Source of the DNA: Nautilus pompilius
Lineage: Eukaryota; Mollusca; Cephalopoda; Nautilida; Nautilidae
Assembly: GCA_018389105.1 (NCBI GenBank)
Contig: JACATO010000924.1
Location: forward strand, 111,001 to 175,000
DNA: 64,000 bases
Reading direction: 5' to 3'
In this document: positions 22,791 through 35,206 of the stretch, piece by piece
Position numbering within the stretch: position 1 is the first letter of the stretch
How the letters are laid out: each line of letters opens with the position of its first letter
Notes under the pieces: generated by a model
Told to the model about the DNA's origin: nothing
What the model saw: only the letters and a program-made list of their open reading frames with translations
Databases searched by the model: none
Position numbers and translations under genes: made by a program

Positions 22791-23321
22791 CAGTCGCCCC
22801 CCGGGTAATCGCGGCCCCGGTTATTCGCGGAATTTTCCTTAGAACCTAACTAATAATTGTTCGCGGAATCGCAAATATCTTCCGCGATTTTTTATGGCTT
22901 TTTTCGTTGCAATATATATTTTTTCACGCTAAATTATTAATAACAATATAATTTACTAATTCTGTAATATAAATACTAATGTAAATTCAGCAAAATATCA
23001 ATATAAAATAAGTGCTATTGGCTGGAGGTTTGAAAGTAGCCAATCCGAGAGCGTTATTCATTTCTCCTCGCTGCTGATTGGCTGCTGCCCACGAGGCGCT
23101 GTCTCAGACAGATGCAGCCCAGCAGCCCCGCATCATCCCAGTCTACCACGTGTAGCTATCTCGAGTGTTTCGCTGAGTGTTGTATTTTTTATTAAATTAT
23201 TATTATATATTTACTTATATTTTACGTTATATTTTGACGTTTATAGGCATTTTTATGGACCACGTCCAGTATTCGCGGGTGCTCTAGGAACGTAACCCCC
23301 GCGAATACCGGGGGACAACTG
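22791..23321. mobile_element. Tigger/pogo-like MITE, copy 1 (531 bp)
   Basis: The ends are inverted. The left end reads CAGTCGCCCCCCGGGTAATC, and the right end, read inwards on the other strand, is CAGTTGTCCCCCGGTATTCG. They are flanked by TA on both sides (22789-22790 and 23322-23323), as expected for the TA target duplication of pogo/Tigger and other Tc1-mariner elements. No transposase frame is inside, so it is non-autonomous. It shares nearly its whole length with 51833-52284. Relative to that copy it has about 120 extra internal bases (roughly 23117-23238) and lacks 10 and 17 bases present there. The Tigger attribution rests on the CAGT terminal sequence and the GGGGACAACTG type end. Confidence 0.85.
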
Positions 23322-25081
23322 TATCAAGACGGCGTTCTGCTGGCATGAACAAGGATTAGGAATGTAGAGGAAGTGCAATGACAATCAAGAGAGAGAGAGA
23401 TGAAATCAGATACAATGGCTCGTGAGCGAACCGCTTCCATGTAAATCGCAATGTTTCTGACACTCGCAGGAATGGAAGTAACATCACATGGGGTGCTGGA
23501 CAACCTGATGGCTGTAAATATATTTCAGAAGGAATCAGTGCGGTTCCGTCTTATGGTTTGGCGTTTTAGCCTGTAGAAAGCAGGAGGGATTAAGAAAGAT
23601 TTTGAGTGCAGAATTCGCAGAGATCTGGTCATCGGATTTGCATTTAAAAAAAAAAAAACAACAGCGAAAAGCCAGATGACGATTTTCATCGGCGCCGAAA
23701 ACAAAGAAGAGAATAAATAACCGTAACACGGATTTTGATCAGGGTATCGAAAAAGTAAAAAGAGGGGGGGGCAAAAATGTCGCCTTGTGATAATAAAAAA
23801 AACATTCGTAACTCTTTGGAAACGAAAGTTTTTGTTAGCTTAAATTATTTTTTGGCTTTTATAAGCCCGCACTAAAGATATGGCTATGTCATTCGCCCCT
23901 CTTAAGCGAAAAGGGTCGCTCGAAAAAAGTTACACGCAATCAGCTGCGTGAACCCGGTTTTGTTTATAGTGCGGAAAGGAGCCTGGAAGCCACCGCACTC
24001 TCAGGTAAGAATATCCGAGAAGATCATCCAACTTACTAGCATTATCCAGCATCTCTGTAACTGCCTCGATGATCGAAACCATTGCCGTTCCTGTTAAGTG
24101 GTGTCGTTATAATGTTACTGGTATAGAATGTTAGTCAGTTTTGGTTGTTATTTTCCCTACATCTGTTGCGAATCAGTTTAATAATTATAAGGGAACAGGA
24201 AGCGATTACGGGTTAAGCAAGATCCCAAAGAAAGAGAAACAGCCTTCGTGTGACACTTAAACCGGTCAATACAGTCGCTGTTAGCAACATTTGTTCATAA
24301 ATTAATTGACTCTTTGGAAATTTAATTAATAAGAAATACTTTCTGCCATCAAACCGTTAAAATTTGTAAGCATGAGCCCTGATATGCAGCCAGCTGATAG
24401 AATCTCGTCTATGACCACGCGTATTTCTCTACAACAGTCTGGTTCCTGGAAGTGAATCTCAGTGAGACTCGCGTTGATTTTTCGCTCGAACTTCCGGCGA
24501 AATCAAGGGAAAAATAAACGGTTTGCGCATGCGCCCTTAATGTGAAACAAGGTAGTCCCAGACCGCCAGGCGGTCCACAAGACCCTTCTAAAAATATCAA
24601 TTGCTGCTACACCTGTGAGGCGATGTGATTATTTATTATTATTTTAAAAATAATTTGCCACGGTCTACGTTGTGCATATCTCCAGAAAAATAATTTATAT
24701 GGCCAGCGAGTCGATGTCACAGACATGCGATATATAAGAGTTTGCCATTTTTCATGCAACGTCTGTTCTGCCCTGTGTGCGCGTACGTGCGTGCCATAAA
24801 ACCAGTCTTGAATAACATAAGAGAGGCAAAATACCCCCCCCAACAAAAAAACCGAGAGGATATTTTAATGATCAAAAGTCGGCTTAGTTCTGTCTAGCAA
24901 AAAAAAAAAAAAAAAACTTGGCCGAGTGTTTTTTTCCCCCATTTTTTCGTGAATTATCAGAAGTGATAAACTCGAAGGCTGCTTGCCGGACCATTACAGG
25001 ACCGGCCGGCAATGGGTTACCAGGAAATTTCAATAGCCAGTTACTATTTGCTTTCCTTCTGTTCGTTTGCTTGTTTTCCGA
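23322..25081. other. Non-coding stretch with degraded GA/insert trace
   Basis: At 23389-23409 GAGAGAGAGAGATGAAATCAG looks like a decayed short copy of the GA plus ATGACGTCAG composite. A CAG/GTAAGA donor-like site is at 24001-24009, with no usable frame. 24410-24570 is moderately GC-rich without recognisable content. Nothing genic is supported. Confidence 0.4.
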
Positions 25082-25127
25082 TCTCTCTCTCTCCATCTCT
25101 CTCCATCTCTCTCTCCTCTCCTCTCTC

Positions 25128-25163
<36 letters not shown>

Positions 25164-25202
25164 CTCTCTCTCCTCTCTCCTCTCTCTCTCTCTCTCTCTC
25201 TC
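25082..25202. repeat. (CT)n microsatellite with CC slips
   Basis: A CT-rich array of about 120 bp with CTCC and CATCTCTC interruptions. There is no TGACGTCA insert. It produces Ser/Leu-rich frames on the plus strand and Arg/Glu-rich frames on the minus strand, both low-complexity artefacts. Confidence 0.95.
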
Positions 25203-26752
25203 AGATCGTTGCATTCTCGAGACGGCAAGAAATTGAATTATTCAATTATTAGATCTTCTTTGCTTCAGGTGACTTCAAAAGTAAGCAAGCGTAGTTAACT
25301 TTTGGAAAAATAAGCAGACTTTCTCCGAAATCCCAAAACCCTACGGAACGCAGTCGAATGGACCTCAGTTTTTGTTTGTTCCCCTCCCCCCCTTTGTCAT
25401 CACACTGATGCCGATATCTGTATTGGGTGACGTCTTCTGGGTCCCGTGTCTGTTCGTGAGGCATCTACGATACTCTTCTAGTTTTTTTTCTTCTCCTTTT
25501 TAAAAAGCTTTTCTCCTTCACCAGCATTTTCGTTCAGTAACCGATATGTCTCGGCTGTTTCCTAATTCAGATTATTAAAAGAGCCGGTTACGTTACACAC
25601 TTTGGTCGAAAACGCTATCCCAGAGATAAATCAAGAACCGGCAGCATTAAAGATGTATGTATGTATACCAGTGCATGCTTACACACAGAGAAACACATGA
25701 CATAGACGCGTTGTTTCTCATATATTTAGCTGCTGAAAGAAAACCTCACGCAATCGCAATACAAATAAGATGTGGTGGATTGTGAAGCCATCGAGGCAAA
25801 TACTCAGGCGCTGCTATTAACAACAGCAAATTGCATCCTTTGTTGGCTTATTTCAGCCGACGGCGGAAATCGGCCAATGAAAAGAGCCGATACAGCTTTA
25901 GTAAGGTGCGCGTTGCCAGTCACCGAGTGACCGTCGAATGACCGAAAGCTGGCATGAATCGTTACGAATAGAGGACCGGGGCGGGGCATCGAAGGCTGGG
26001 ATTCGTTAAACAATCTCATCTATCCCCCCTTTTATTCCCAACCAGCAGATGTCCGAGAGTGTTTGGATCTGGTGATAAGGGCAGCCTGGGAGGTAATCGA
26101 ACCGCCTGCTGGTCGATAATAAAGAGCAGGTGTCCGCTTTGTAACAAATCGCCCGCCCCTGACGTTTCTCGCCAGTGCGCAGCCGCGAAAGGCGCCTCCC
26201 ATCTTTGCTACACGTGATCAACGTCGTGGAATGCGCTTCGCATTGTTCGGCGTGGTCACTGGTGCGGACGACGAATCTGTTGGATGCACAGGGATTCTTT
26301 TGCACACGAACGACCCCAGGCTGTGGGTGTCTATGAATGTCCCGGCGGCTTATTTCAGCCAGTTGTTTAAATGAGTATTTTGGCTCTATCGTTGAGAGCT
26401 CGGCGTTGTTCAGTTGACAGAGCGTAACCAGCGACTTAATTTTCTCAGCCATTCCACCCAACCCCGTGCTTTTTCAGAGCTCCATTTACGTGTTCTAAAA
26501 CATCTTTTGGCAGACCCATTCTGTGTTGTCGTTTTATTAGATAACTAACAATGATTTCTTATAACTTAGATAAAATACGTCATTATGTTAGCAGTTTACA
26601 CGCTACATATATACTCCGAATGTTTTATGAGGACATCTTTAAGGACAATTACTGTAACATTTAGCACAGATCAGAGTTTCTGGTGCTCTAACTATAAAAG
26701 TTACAGGTATTTAAAAGCTCCTTGAGTTGCTGAATCTTTGTTGTTGTTGTTG
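25203..26752. other. Unique stretch, 25800-26440 less AT-rich
   Basis: No gene is supported. A 151-codon minus frame (26006-26461) has no recognised domain. The 25800-26440 interval is repeat-poor with a higher GC content, and includes an inverted CCAAT at about 25874. It is a possible conserved non-coding block or an unrecognised exon cluster. Confidence 0.35.
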
Positions 26753-26766
26753 TAATAATAATAATA

Positions 26767-26798
<32 letters not shown>

Positions 26799-26808
26799 TA
26801 ATAATAAT

Positions 26809-26842
<34 letters not shown>
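26753..26842. repeat. (AAT)n then (ATT)n microsatellite
   Basis: An AAT array of about 70 bp switches to ATT for about 20 bp, which makes the junction (near 26824) self-complementary. A short (TTG)n run at 26738-26752 precedes it. Confidence 0.95.
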
Positions 26843-27099
26843 GCTGTAAAACAAGACAAGAAAACGCTACTGGCTTACAGATAGTGTCTTCTTGTATTTT
26901 CCTGTCAGAAATTCACTAAGCCAACATTATTAAAGTTATAAAATACTTTTAAAGGGTTTAAGTTTCAAATTTAAAATATAAATTCAGTAAACTATTTTTT
27001 TTTTAAGCGCCTATAATTGTACTGATAAAATTAATAGACCTAATTTTCACAAGTACCTGGAAAGCTCTACAAAAATTCTTTATTTCGAGACGTGGTAAG
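26843..27099. other. Short AT-rich spacer
   Basis: Nothing recognised between the (AAT)n array and the SINE-like copy. Confidence 0.5.
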
Positions 27100-27266
27100 A
27101 GACCCTATTACCTGGATGAAGTCCACTCGACCGACTGGTAAAGAAGAACGCAACCATGCCATAGAAATACGCCAAACCGAACTGTTCTCGACCGGGATTC
27201 GGACTCTGTACCTCGATTTTAGCATTCCAGCAATCTAATTACTGGAACATCGGCCGCCTCTCAGGT
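27100..27266 (-). mobile_element. tRNA-derived SINE, family shared with 46.3-46.6 kb
   Basis: On the minus strand a box-B-like CAGAGTCCGAATCCCGGTC lies at plus-strand 27190-27208, preceded by a box-A-like stretch. A body motif follows 3' of it (GCATGGTT, then TTTACCAGTCGGTC at 27129-27142). The copy at 46.3-46.6 kb has the same order of motifs, with 79 bp here and 82 bp there between the outer ends. That recurrence is the main evidence that this is a mobile family rather than a chance box B. The 3' tail and target duplications were not found. Confidence 0.6.
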
Positions 27267-29384
27267 AAATACTATGCAAAGACGTTACCATTTTTTTTAA
27301 AATGTCACTCGTTAAAGAATAATTAAAGATTTCTTTACGCTCAGAGAAGAGTTCAAATGAAGAATTACTACGTGTTGATTCTAGAGAAATAATGGCGCGG
27401 AAAATAAAGATTTTTAGACAATGGTTTATTATTTAGAAATTATTTTGGAAAACACTCTTCTTACTTTTATTATAAACCTCATGAAGAAAATTTGTCAAAC
27501 GATCTGAAATGTGTAGGACTTCGCGAATAAACCTTACGACTGGTGCACAGTTCATGAAAACTAAAAGGGAGATAACTACAGTATTACACAGTTTTCATCC
27601 TGTGTAACTGAGGCTGGTCAGGAGAGTGAATGAAATGAACGGTCGATAATTCGTAATCTTTTACTGCTTTCGTATTCAGTTACCTGCAAACCGTGAGAGA
27701 TTATCCGAAGTCAGGGTTGATTATTAATGGAGGTTACATTAAAACAACAAATGGATGTATTAAGAGATGGAGAGCAAGAGAGAAAGATATTGGAGATGAT
27801 AGAGAGGCCAGTTTGAAACTCCCTCAGACCTCTTCGTCGATCAGAGGTGTGCGTTCGAAACATTTTGGCCTTTTAAACTTGTTTAACAAAACAATCTTGC
27901 ACTATCTCCAAGAAAAACTGGCTAGCTTCACAACCAGATGGTAGTGCGACCTTTGTGACTAATAAACCAGAATATTACTGGTCCAGTATGGTCAATCAGT
28001 CTTCAGTAACGCGTAATTAGCTTCCCCGGTGAGCAGCAAGCAAAGGATGCGCTAAATATAAGGCAGTTTAACGACGAGCACAGTTTCACCCGCTAGGTAA
28101 TAATGGCATTCACTGCTCGCATACTCAGCACGAATGCGGTCCGGGTAATTGAAGAGGCTAGTTATCTGAACTACTTTCAACTGACCATCTCTGGAACCGC
28201 CTAGGATGCAAAGCAGGACAAAGTACCATCACTGTACATAATGCTTAAGCACTTCGGAAAAGAATAGATTCCATATTCGCAAAACTTAGATCCGGAGTCA
28301 CGTAGAGTCTATGAGAGAAGAGGTGCGAAATACTGATCCCTGTGCGAAAAAAAAGAAGAAGAAGCAGAAATTCGACAATGGATCTAATCTGAGAGGTTCT
28401 GATGATGACTCACTCTATAGACAAGCGTTTGCAGTGTCCTTTTAGCTGTTTTGAGATGGAATTATTTTTATTAAAACCGTAATTGTTGCAATAGGTTTGG
28501 CAAATTCCCAGAAGATGCACAAGAAATGTCAAAAGGAGTTGGTTTACATGTGTGCTTATGTTATTATTTAAGAACGAGTAAGTTCACGCTGAAGAAGTAG
28601 TTCTCTCTGCTCAGCACGATTTCCATTGTTTGCTTACTGTGGATTTACTAACAGACTTTCAAAAATATAAAAGTGTCGCTTAATTTTTTTCTGTGTGCAT
28701 ATAGTGGGTTACCAATACGGTGATCCAGATTGTTATCACTTTGCATTGTGAATTACAACCTATTTTTTTCTAAATTTACACAATGTTTAGCGTTCATTGG
28801 CCTATTATTATGTCTAAAATCGATAACTACTTCAATATATGTCATTTGTAGCAGACTGTACTTTAAATCTGACATTTCGTAAATCTGCTTTAACTTTTAT
28901 ATGCGAGCTAGGAGATCCATTTGCCGATTGCACAATTGATATTGACCCGAAATAAGTTTTTATCGCTACCTCTGCTGTGAAATTGGGGAAACAGCTTGAA
29001 ATTTCGTGGGAAGTAATGAATTAGAACAAACTCTTGGAGAATGATGCGGAATGTAATCTACAAATAGATTCTTTAGTTATACTTTCTCACAGAGGATTTG
29101 AAGTCTATCAACTTATATAAATGCCCACGTCCCTCTAAAGCAGAAGGAATCTAACAATGCAATTTTAATGTATTGTGTCCTACTATGCAACTGCACTGGA
29201 CAACCAGTAAGTTGTGCACCACGGGTTAAATTAAAGTAGATTTTCGAATTGTTTAGCTACTAACCAAAAATTTTCCTGATGTACTCAATGTTTGAGCATT
29301 TTTTTAACACTCTGATGTTGATCTTTGCATACTTGGATTTAATTTTAACCTACATCTGCTCTCTGTTTCTGGAACAGTCAACGT
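27267..29384. other. AT-rich intergenic stretch
   Basis: No gene. An 83-codon frame at 27693-27944 has no known similarity. Nothing else is recognised. Confidence 0.45.
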
Positions 29385-29795
29385 AAACGACCGACTTGGG
29401 ATGCTCACACAGAAAAAAGTCAAGAATCGTAAAGTCTGGAAACACAGGTGGGCATTCAGCAGGATCTCGCCGTCTAATTCATTTGTTTGGAAACGTCGTA
29501 TTTAAAAAGTCACGAACGAGTGGCGTTGCACCGTTCTGTAGGAACCAGAAGTTTGTCAGTTATGCTAATGGACGTCGTCCAAGATGGTTCTTAGAGATAT
29601 CTACAACATTTGCAGATGTATTTTACCTGTTACATCGCCATCAAAGAAATGAGGACCAATTATCTGATCTTTCCGTGTCGCTGCCCACATCATGAAATCC
29701 CTTATAGTGCACGACTTTTGCGTCACCCCGTATCGTGGAGCCTTAAAAGTGTACCTTATTTCATCGAATGTAACAAAAGTTTACTGTTTGGTCTG
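29385..29795 (-). pseudogene. Decayed mariner-like DDE transposase fragment
   Basis: Fragments in shifting frames on the minus strand follow the order of the catalytic domain of mariner-type transposases. They begin with WAATRKDQIIGPHFFDGDVTG pieces (29625-29690), resembling the VWAGISRDKIIGP..FF.G.VTG block. Next is FWFLQNGATPLV (29522-29548), resembling WFQQDGAPPH around the second catalytic Asp, here replaced by Asn. Then come FLNTTFPNKWIRRRDPAE (29457-29514) and PPVFPDFTILDFF (29414-29452), resembling the WPPRSPDLTPLDFF block with the third acidic residue. The reading frame is broken at least three times. No N-terminal DNA-binding part or terminal repeats are visible. The 99-codon plus-strand frame over the same bases is only the antisense shadow. 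Confidence 0.7.
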
Positions 29796-31330
29796 TTTGT
29801 TTAAATACTCTTTATTTTACTATTACAAATATTTGTATAATTAAATTTTAATATATAAATACTTTTCAAGTGTGGTAAGCTAGAATTCAAGATTTTTTTA
29901 ACTCTAAACTTCCATTATCCTTTATTGACTTTTACATTATAAGCACTACAATATACAAATAAACAATAGAACCTGTTGATTGCAAGGGTGTGTCAAATAA
30001 GAAGAATCTTGTGAGGTAAATTTATTTCTGAAACGTTCCAGCAGCGCGCGCTGTTTGTTCGCGCTATCTTTATTTAAATGCACCTGGAAAAATTTCCTTC
30101 TCACAATAGAAATTAAATTAAAGTTTTAATATAATGTTAGAAGTATTTATGTCTTTGTTATCCTCAGCTTTCAAGAAACAAAACACAGCGTCTACCTTTG
30201 CGATGAGTTCCAATCGTAGTCCCTCTACTAGAGATAATCATGTCCGTGTTTCATTAACTATGGATGCTGTTTTATCCAGATAATGGATCATTTAGGTTTT
30301 GGGGGTCGACAGAGCGAGCAAGTGACCCTCAAGTTATCAGAATACCGACAGAATCCGGGTTTTATTCTGAATTATACAACCCTCAAACATCTTGTAGTAG
30401 CACACAGATTATTTTAAGGTCGCTGCTTTTATACTAAATAAATGAATTGATACAGATCTACTACTAAAGATAGCAACATCTACATTGTGCATAAAAGATG
30501 GGGAAACAACAGTAAAATGGAGCCCAGTAATGCTTAGAACTGTAGTTTTGTTTTTGTTTTTTTTAGTAAATTTTGCTGAATTACCATTCGTAAAACATCC
30601 AAAACATTACAAAGGTTAGAAAAACCGTTTAGATAATAATAATAATTTTTATTTGTTTTTTCAAGAAATCATTCAAAGTTGCTAGCTCTGAAAATAACTC
30701 AGCTGCGTCATTACGCGAAGTTTCAGCGGACTTAACAGAATATAAGAACGTGATTTGACCGTAAACTGTGGAATGGCGTGAAGCTGTTTTGCAATTTGAC
30801 GCGAAAATAAAAAAAATACCTTTCCAAAACAAACCAAAAAAAAGAAGGCCGCATTTCCACAGTCTTTTCAAAGACTCATCCTGAAGATGGCAAAGACGAA
30901 GTTGATAGAAAACATTCGGCAACGCTTGAGACTGGAACGGTAAAGAAAATTTATTGGCAATATTCATTATCTATTTTATTGAATCAAGGCTGGATTTAGA
31001 CAGTTTTCTTGTAGCGACCATTGCGAGTTTGAATCGTGAAGGACGACCAGCGAGTGGCACAGGGTTAAAACACTAAACGTAATTTACTTATAGTTATTCT
31101 TCATTGCAACTGAAATTAAGCTTCTTTTTTGTTGTTGTTGACATTTTAAAACATTTTTCATGAGAATATTCTGCCTGGTTTACGGAATGTTGTAAAAGCA
31201 TTCTTTTTCCTTCCTTTTGGTTCTATTTATAAAGATCTAAAGAACAGCTCCATTATTAAGGATGAATGCAGTTTGTATAAACAAACAGAGAAAGAAAAGC
31301 TATCTTTTTAAAAATCTATTTAATTTTTAC
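29796..31330. other. AT-rich intergenic stretch
   Basis: No gene. A 112-codon frame at 30629-30967 (minus) has no recognised domain and ends in an Ile run from an AAT tract. Nothing else is seen. Confidence 0.45.
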
Positions 31331-31335
31331 AAAAC

Positions 31336-31368
<33 letters not shown>

Positions 31369-31369
31369 C
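31331..31369. repeat. (CAA)n microsatellite
   Basis: About 13 CAA triplets. Shorter (CAA)n tracts occur at 35118-35126 and 42091-42104. Confidence 0.9.
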
Positions 31370-31499
31370 GTTACATCGTTTTTCAGCTGACGTACGTCAG
31401 GTCAAAACTCGCTACGATCTTCTTTTGTGATTTCCGCATGGATGCGAAAACCGTAAGCCATAGTTTAAAAGACATTTTTGAAACGAAAACTAGGCCAGG

Positions 31500-31759
31500 A
31501 ACCTTCGCCCCCCTCTTCTACTCAGACGGACTGAGCAGACTCTGAATGTTTCCCCTGCTGGACGGGTGCCGGCCCGGCTCGTTTCCACTTCGCAGTTCCA
31601 TAATCGGACGGCTAACTCCTTGGCTGAAGCCGGTGGCCGTGCCAGCCGTTTAGTTAAATGCCCGAAGGCTTAGCGAGGTTGTCTCCCCGGCCTCTGGCTA
31701 CAAGTTAAGAATGTGTTGGTGCCTTGTTTTCGCTAGGGTAAAAAAAAAAAAAAAAAAAA
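31500..31759 (+). mobile_element. Possible retroposon 3' end with poly-A tail
   Basis: A GC-rich segment of about 240 bp (31505-31739) stands out from AT-rich flanks and ends in a pure A run of about 20 bases (31740-31759). That is the form of a truncated LINE or a processed sequence. No coding frame, box B or partner copy in the window supports it further, so it remains tentative. Confidence 0.25.
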
Positions 31760-34576
31760 TAGCAAGGACAGGTTAACAACACCTGGGCTACCAGTATACA
31801 GATCTTGTCACCAGACCCCTAGCCAATGCTGGGCTTGTAAGAAGTTTTAAACATTTAGACGGCGACCATTAGAATACTTTTAAAAAAACATAACAAAACT
31901 TTCAGAGCTGCTAGGTGTTGTTTACAGACGTCTTGTATTCAGTGTAACGCTGGCATGTCCCTGTATCTGCGATCTCTACCCGAGAATTATGAGTGACTTA
32001 TTGGAACTTTAATAAAATACGTTGCTTAACAGTTTACAAGTCTTACCGCTGCTCCAGACGTTTTGTGTTGACTTTGCTAAACGCCCGGCCGGTAACTGGT
32101 GGCACGACGCAGAGAGTGACGACGCGGCGCGCAAAGAGTTAAGGCGGGTTTTTAATGACCTGTACCTCGGCGCTGCTGTCATTCTGCGACAAATTTCCCC
32201 CACGGTCATCTCCCCGACGGGTTAGATGGAAGCTCGGTCTTGTTTCCGTAAGCGAAGTCTTCGACTCCGGGCTGAGTTCAGTTCGCACCCCCCCTCCCCC
32301 CTCATACGCGTGTTTCGTTGTTCCCGCAACAGCGTACAGTTTAATAACTTAAAATCGGCAGCTGAGCCGAGTTATTGGCCTTCACACTCCACTGCTTTCG
32401 TGCCGCATTCCCTCTTTCCGTTAAGTAGATGGATGTCACTGGATACACACACACACACACTTTCTGCGTGGGCCAGCAGAATACCTATTACAAGCCCTAA
32501 CGGTCCGCGACACGTGACCGGCAGATTGCCGAGCCGTAATGGAGTGGTCAGGGCGAAAGATAAATGGAAAGTGCTTTCCTGCTTCGCCAACCTCTTCCAT
32601 TATATTAACGATTCCGCAATCTTCTATCATCATAAGTTGCTTTCAGAAAAAGAAGAGAAAAAAATGTATTTTATATAGAAATAACTTATTTGTTATTTTT
32701 TAAGTTAGATTATTTAATTTAATATCATTTAAAGATTTTTTCCATTAATTAGTTTTGCAGATATATTCACTTAATTGCTTTTATTTCTACTTATTTGCCT
32801 CTAATTACTTTATTTATTTATTTATTTCATTTCGATTTTAAATAACTCATGGGAAACAATATATAAACTAATAATTCTTGCATTTCAGACAAAGCCGATA
32901 CATTCAAAAAGCACCACCCATTGTCTCCCATAAGTAAACCTACTAATTATTATCTTTTTAAAAAAACACACCAAATCATTAATGTTCTATTTAAAAATGA
33001 AAATCAATTTATAACGGCATTACAAGTCAAAACCCCGAAATATTGTCGTAAATTTACAATAATTGCTCTTCTAGAATTTTCCGTTAAAATTTTAAAACGT
33101 CTGTGACGTCCAAATTGTTAAAATGACAGCTTATTTCATCTAAATCTAAGTTGGCATTCGTATCTGTTGTTGTTTTTTAATATCTCCGGGTTGTGCTGAA
33201 ACCACAGCCAGACACTGTATAAAATGTTAACTCTCTGATGCACCGTAAGACTTTCTTCAAAACGAGATATACGGGGATTTTTACAATCACCACTCTGCGA
33301 TGTTTGACTGAGCGGTAGCTGAGCATAACGTAAATGTGAGATTAAGCGTTGTTGGCTAAATTAATAGACATCATGCAATGAAATATTATGCTAAACATTG
33401 CCAAAAAGAAAAATTCTTGTTATTTTATATTGAGTTGAAGTAAGGAGTCGGAAGTTCAAAAGATTTCCCTTTAGTACTTGTATTAATTAATTTAATTAAG
33501 CATAGGCTGTCTTTTTGGAAGGGGAGAGTGTAGTATAATTTCTAACGGTAAGCTGTCTTACCTGTTTGGACTAAGATATACCTATTGTCTGAGTAAAGGA
33601 TAAAATACTCAATTTAACCTCTGCCGCCTCACCTGTTCTCTGGCAAAAAGAAAATGCAACCACGTCGTTATGCGCTTGTTTCCGTAAGACAAAAGCGGGC
33701 ACACGGTTGCTAAGGTGATAACCTTTAAGCCAAATCTCTTCTTGTCGTGCGACACAGGTATGGCAGAAATCTCAGCCTGCTGAAAGGCGCTGTTTGAACA
33801 GCTAGACAGACTTAATTAAATTCCTGAAAAGAAAAGGCCGAACGTTGTTTCAAGGGGAAAGAGTGCACGAAATGAACTCACCTGTTGTTATTCACCGTTC
33901 GCTGAAACTCTAGTTGATAATGAGCAATTTTCGTGAAAGGCCTTTGAAGACTCAGCGGTAGATATCAGTTGAAGGTCGCGAGTTTTCGAGAGATTAAAAT
34001 TCGTGCTGAATAACGTCCTGTTTAAACGGAACCGCTCTGTGCAGAAGAAGAATTTAAATACACGTAACTTCGGGAAACACCACAAACAGCTGGACATCGT
34101 CAAATGTTTTCAGAGTGGACATGGGCATTTCAGTGGGTGCCTGAGAAAAACGAGACACTCTACATATATCTGTGTAGCGTCTATAATTTTCAGTATTTAA
34201 CAGAAAGTAAAGAAAGTATTTAAATGAGATGGGTTATTTTATCATGGAGATGTTTTTTTTTATATAAAAACATTTTATATGTAGAACTTGCGCGTTGTAG
34301 AAAAAAAAATATTGCAATTCGACTGTAAACGCTGCCGTTATTTTCCTTAAAAGAATTTACATAAAAATAACTGGAAAATAAATAAACGTTTTAAACTAAT
34401 TACATAATTATGTGTCCTTAGCGAAATCTTTATTAAGTCAGCAGAAACTCTAACTACGAAGTGAAAACTGGTAAAATGATAACTATGGATTCTACTACGA
34501 CATTGTGCAGTATCACACTAAATTAAAGTAAGAACTTTACGATGTGAAATACTGTGATTGCACTCTAAGCAGCACC
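31760..34576. other. Mixed stretch, GC-rich patch at 32070-32600
   Basis: Overlapping frames on both strands at 32009-32678 (up to 150 codons) coincide with a GC-rich, CpG-containing patch. None shows a recognised domain. It includes a short (CA)n at 32447-32460. The patch could be a small CpG-rich regulatory region. 32700-34500 is AT-rich. A minus-strand CAG/GTGAGT donor-like site at 33876-33884 has a stop codon just before it, so I do not call an exon. Confidence 0.35.
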
Positions 34577-35008
34577 GCAGAATAACACACGGACTATAAA
34601 GTAAGCACATGTTCGCTGTATACAGCAGAATAACACACGGACTATAAAGTAAGCACATGTTCGCTGTATACCGCAGAATAACACACGGACTATAAAGTAA
34701 GCACATGTTCGCTGTATACAGCAGAATAACACACGGACTATAAAGTAAGCACATGTTCGCTGTATACAGCAGAATAACACACGGACTATAAAGTAAGCAC
34801 ATGTTCGCTGTATACAGCAGAATAACATACGGACTATAAAGTAAGCACATGTTCACTGTATACAGCAGAATAACACACGGACTATAAAGTAAGCACATGT
34901 TCGCTGTATACAGCAGAATAACACACGGACTATAAAGTAAGCACATGTTCGCTGTATACAGCAGAATAACACACGGACTATAAAGTAAGCACATGTTCAC
35001 TGTATACA
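34577..35008. repeat. Minisatellite, 48-bp unit, 9 copies
   Basis: GCAGAATAACACACGGAC recurs every 48 bp from 34577 to 34961. Units differ at a few sites (CACACGG versus CATACGG, TTCGCTG versus TTCACTG, TACAGC versus TACCGC). Because 48 is a multiple of 3, the minus strand stays open for 160 codons as a 16-residue repeat (MCLLYSPCVILLYTAN). It has no start context or flanking gene, and I regard it as an artefact of the unit length. Confidence 0.97.
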
Positions 35009-35175
35009 GTGGTTGGACTTCTGGTAGTCGGTCATTTCAATGGTCACTAATGTCTGCGAGATTGAGGACGGGCGACATCACAAGCTAATTTGTCCAATTT
35101 TTATTCTCAAATGCGCAACAACAACAAAAAAAACCCCAAAACGAAAGCTTATATTTAGAAAAGTAGGGAAGGAAA

Positions 35176-35206
<31 letters not shown>

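Noticed and set aside
24884-25298. Arg/Glu-rich and Ser/Leu-rich frames around 25.1 kb
   Set aside because: Translation of the CT microsatellite on either strand.
29396-29695. 99-codon plus-strand frame
   Set aside because: Antisense shadow of the decayed mariner-like transposase on the minus strand.
33876-34103. Minus-strand exon ending at CAG/GTGAGT
   Set aside because: The open frame meets a stop codon before the donor, so no coding exon is supported.
34518-35000. 160-codon minus frame with 16-residue repeats
   Set aside because: A consequence of the 48-bp unit being divisible by 3. No homology or gene context.
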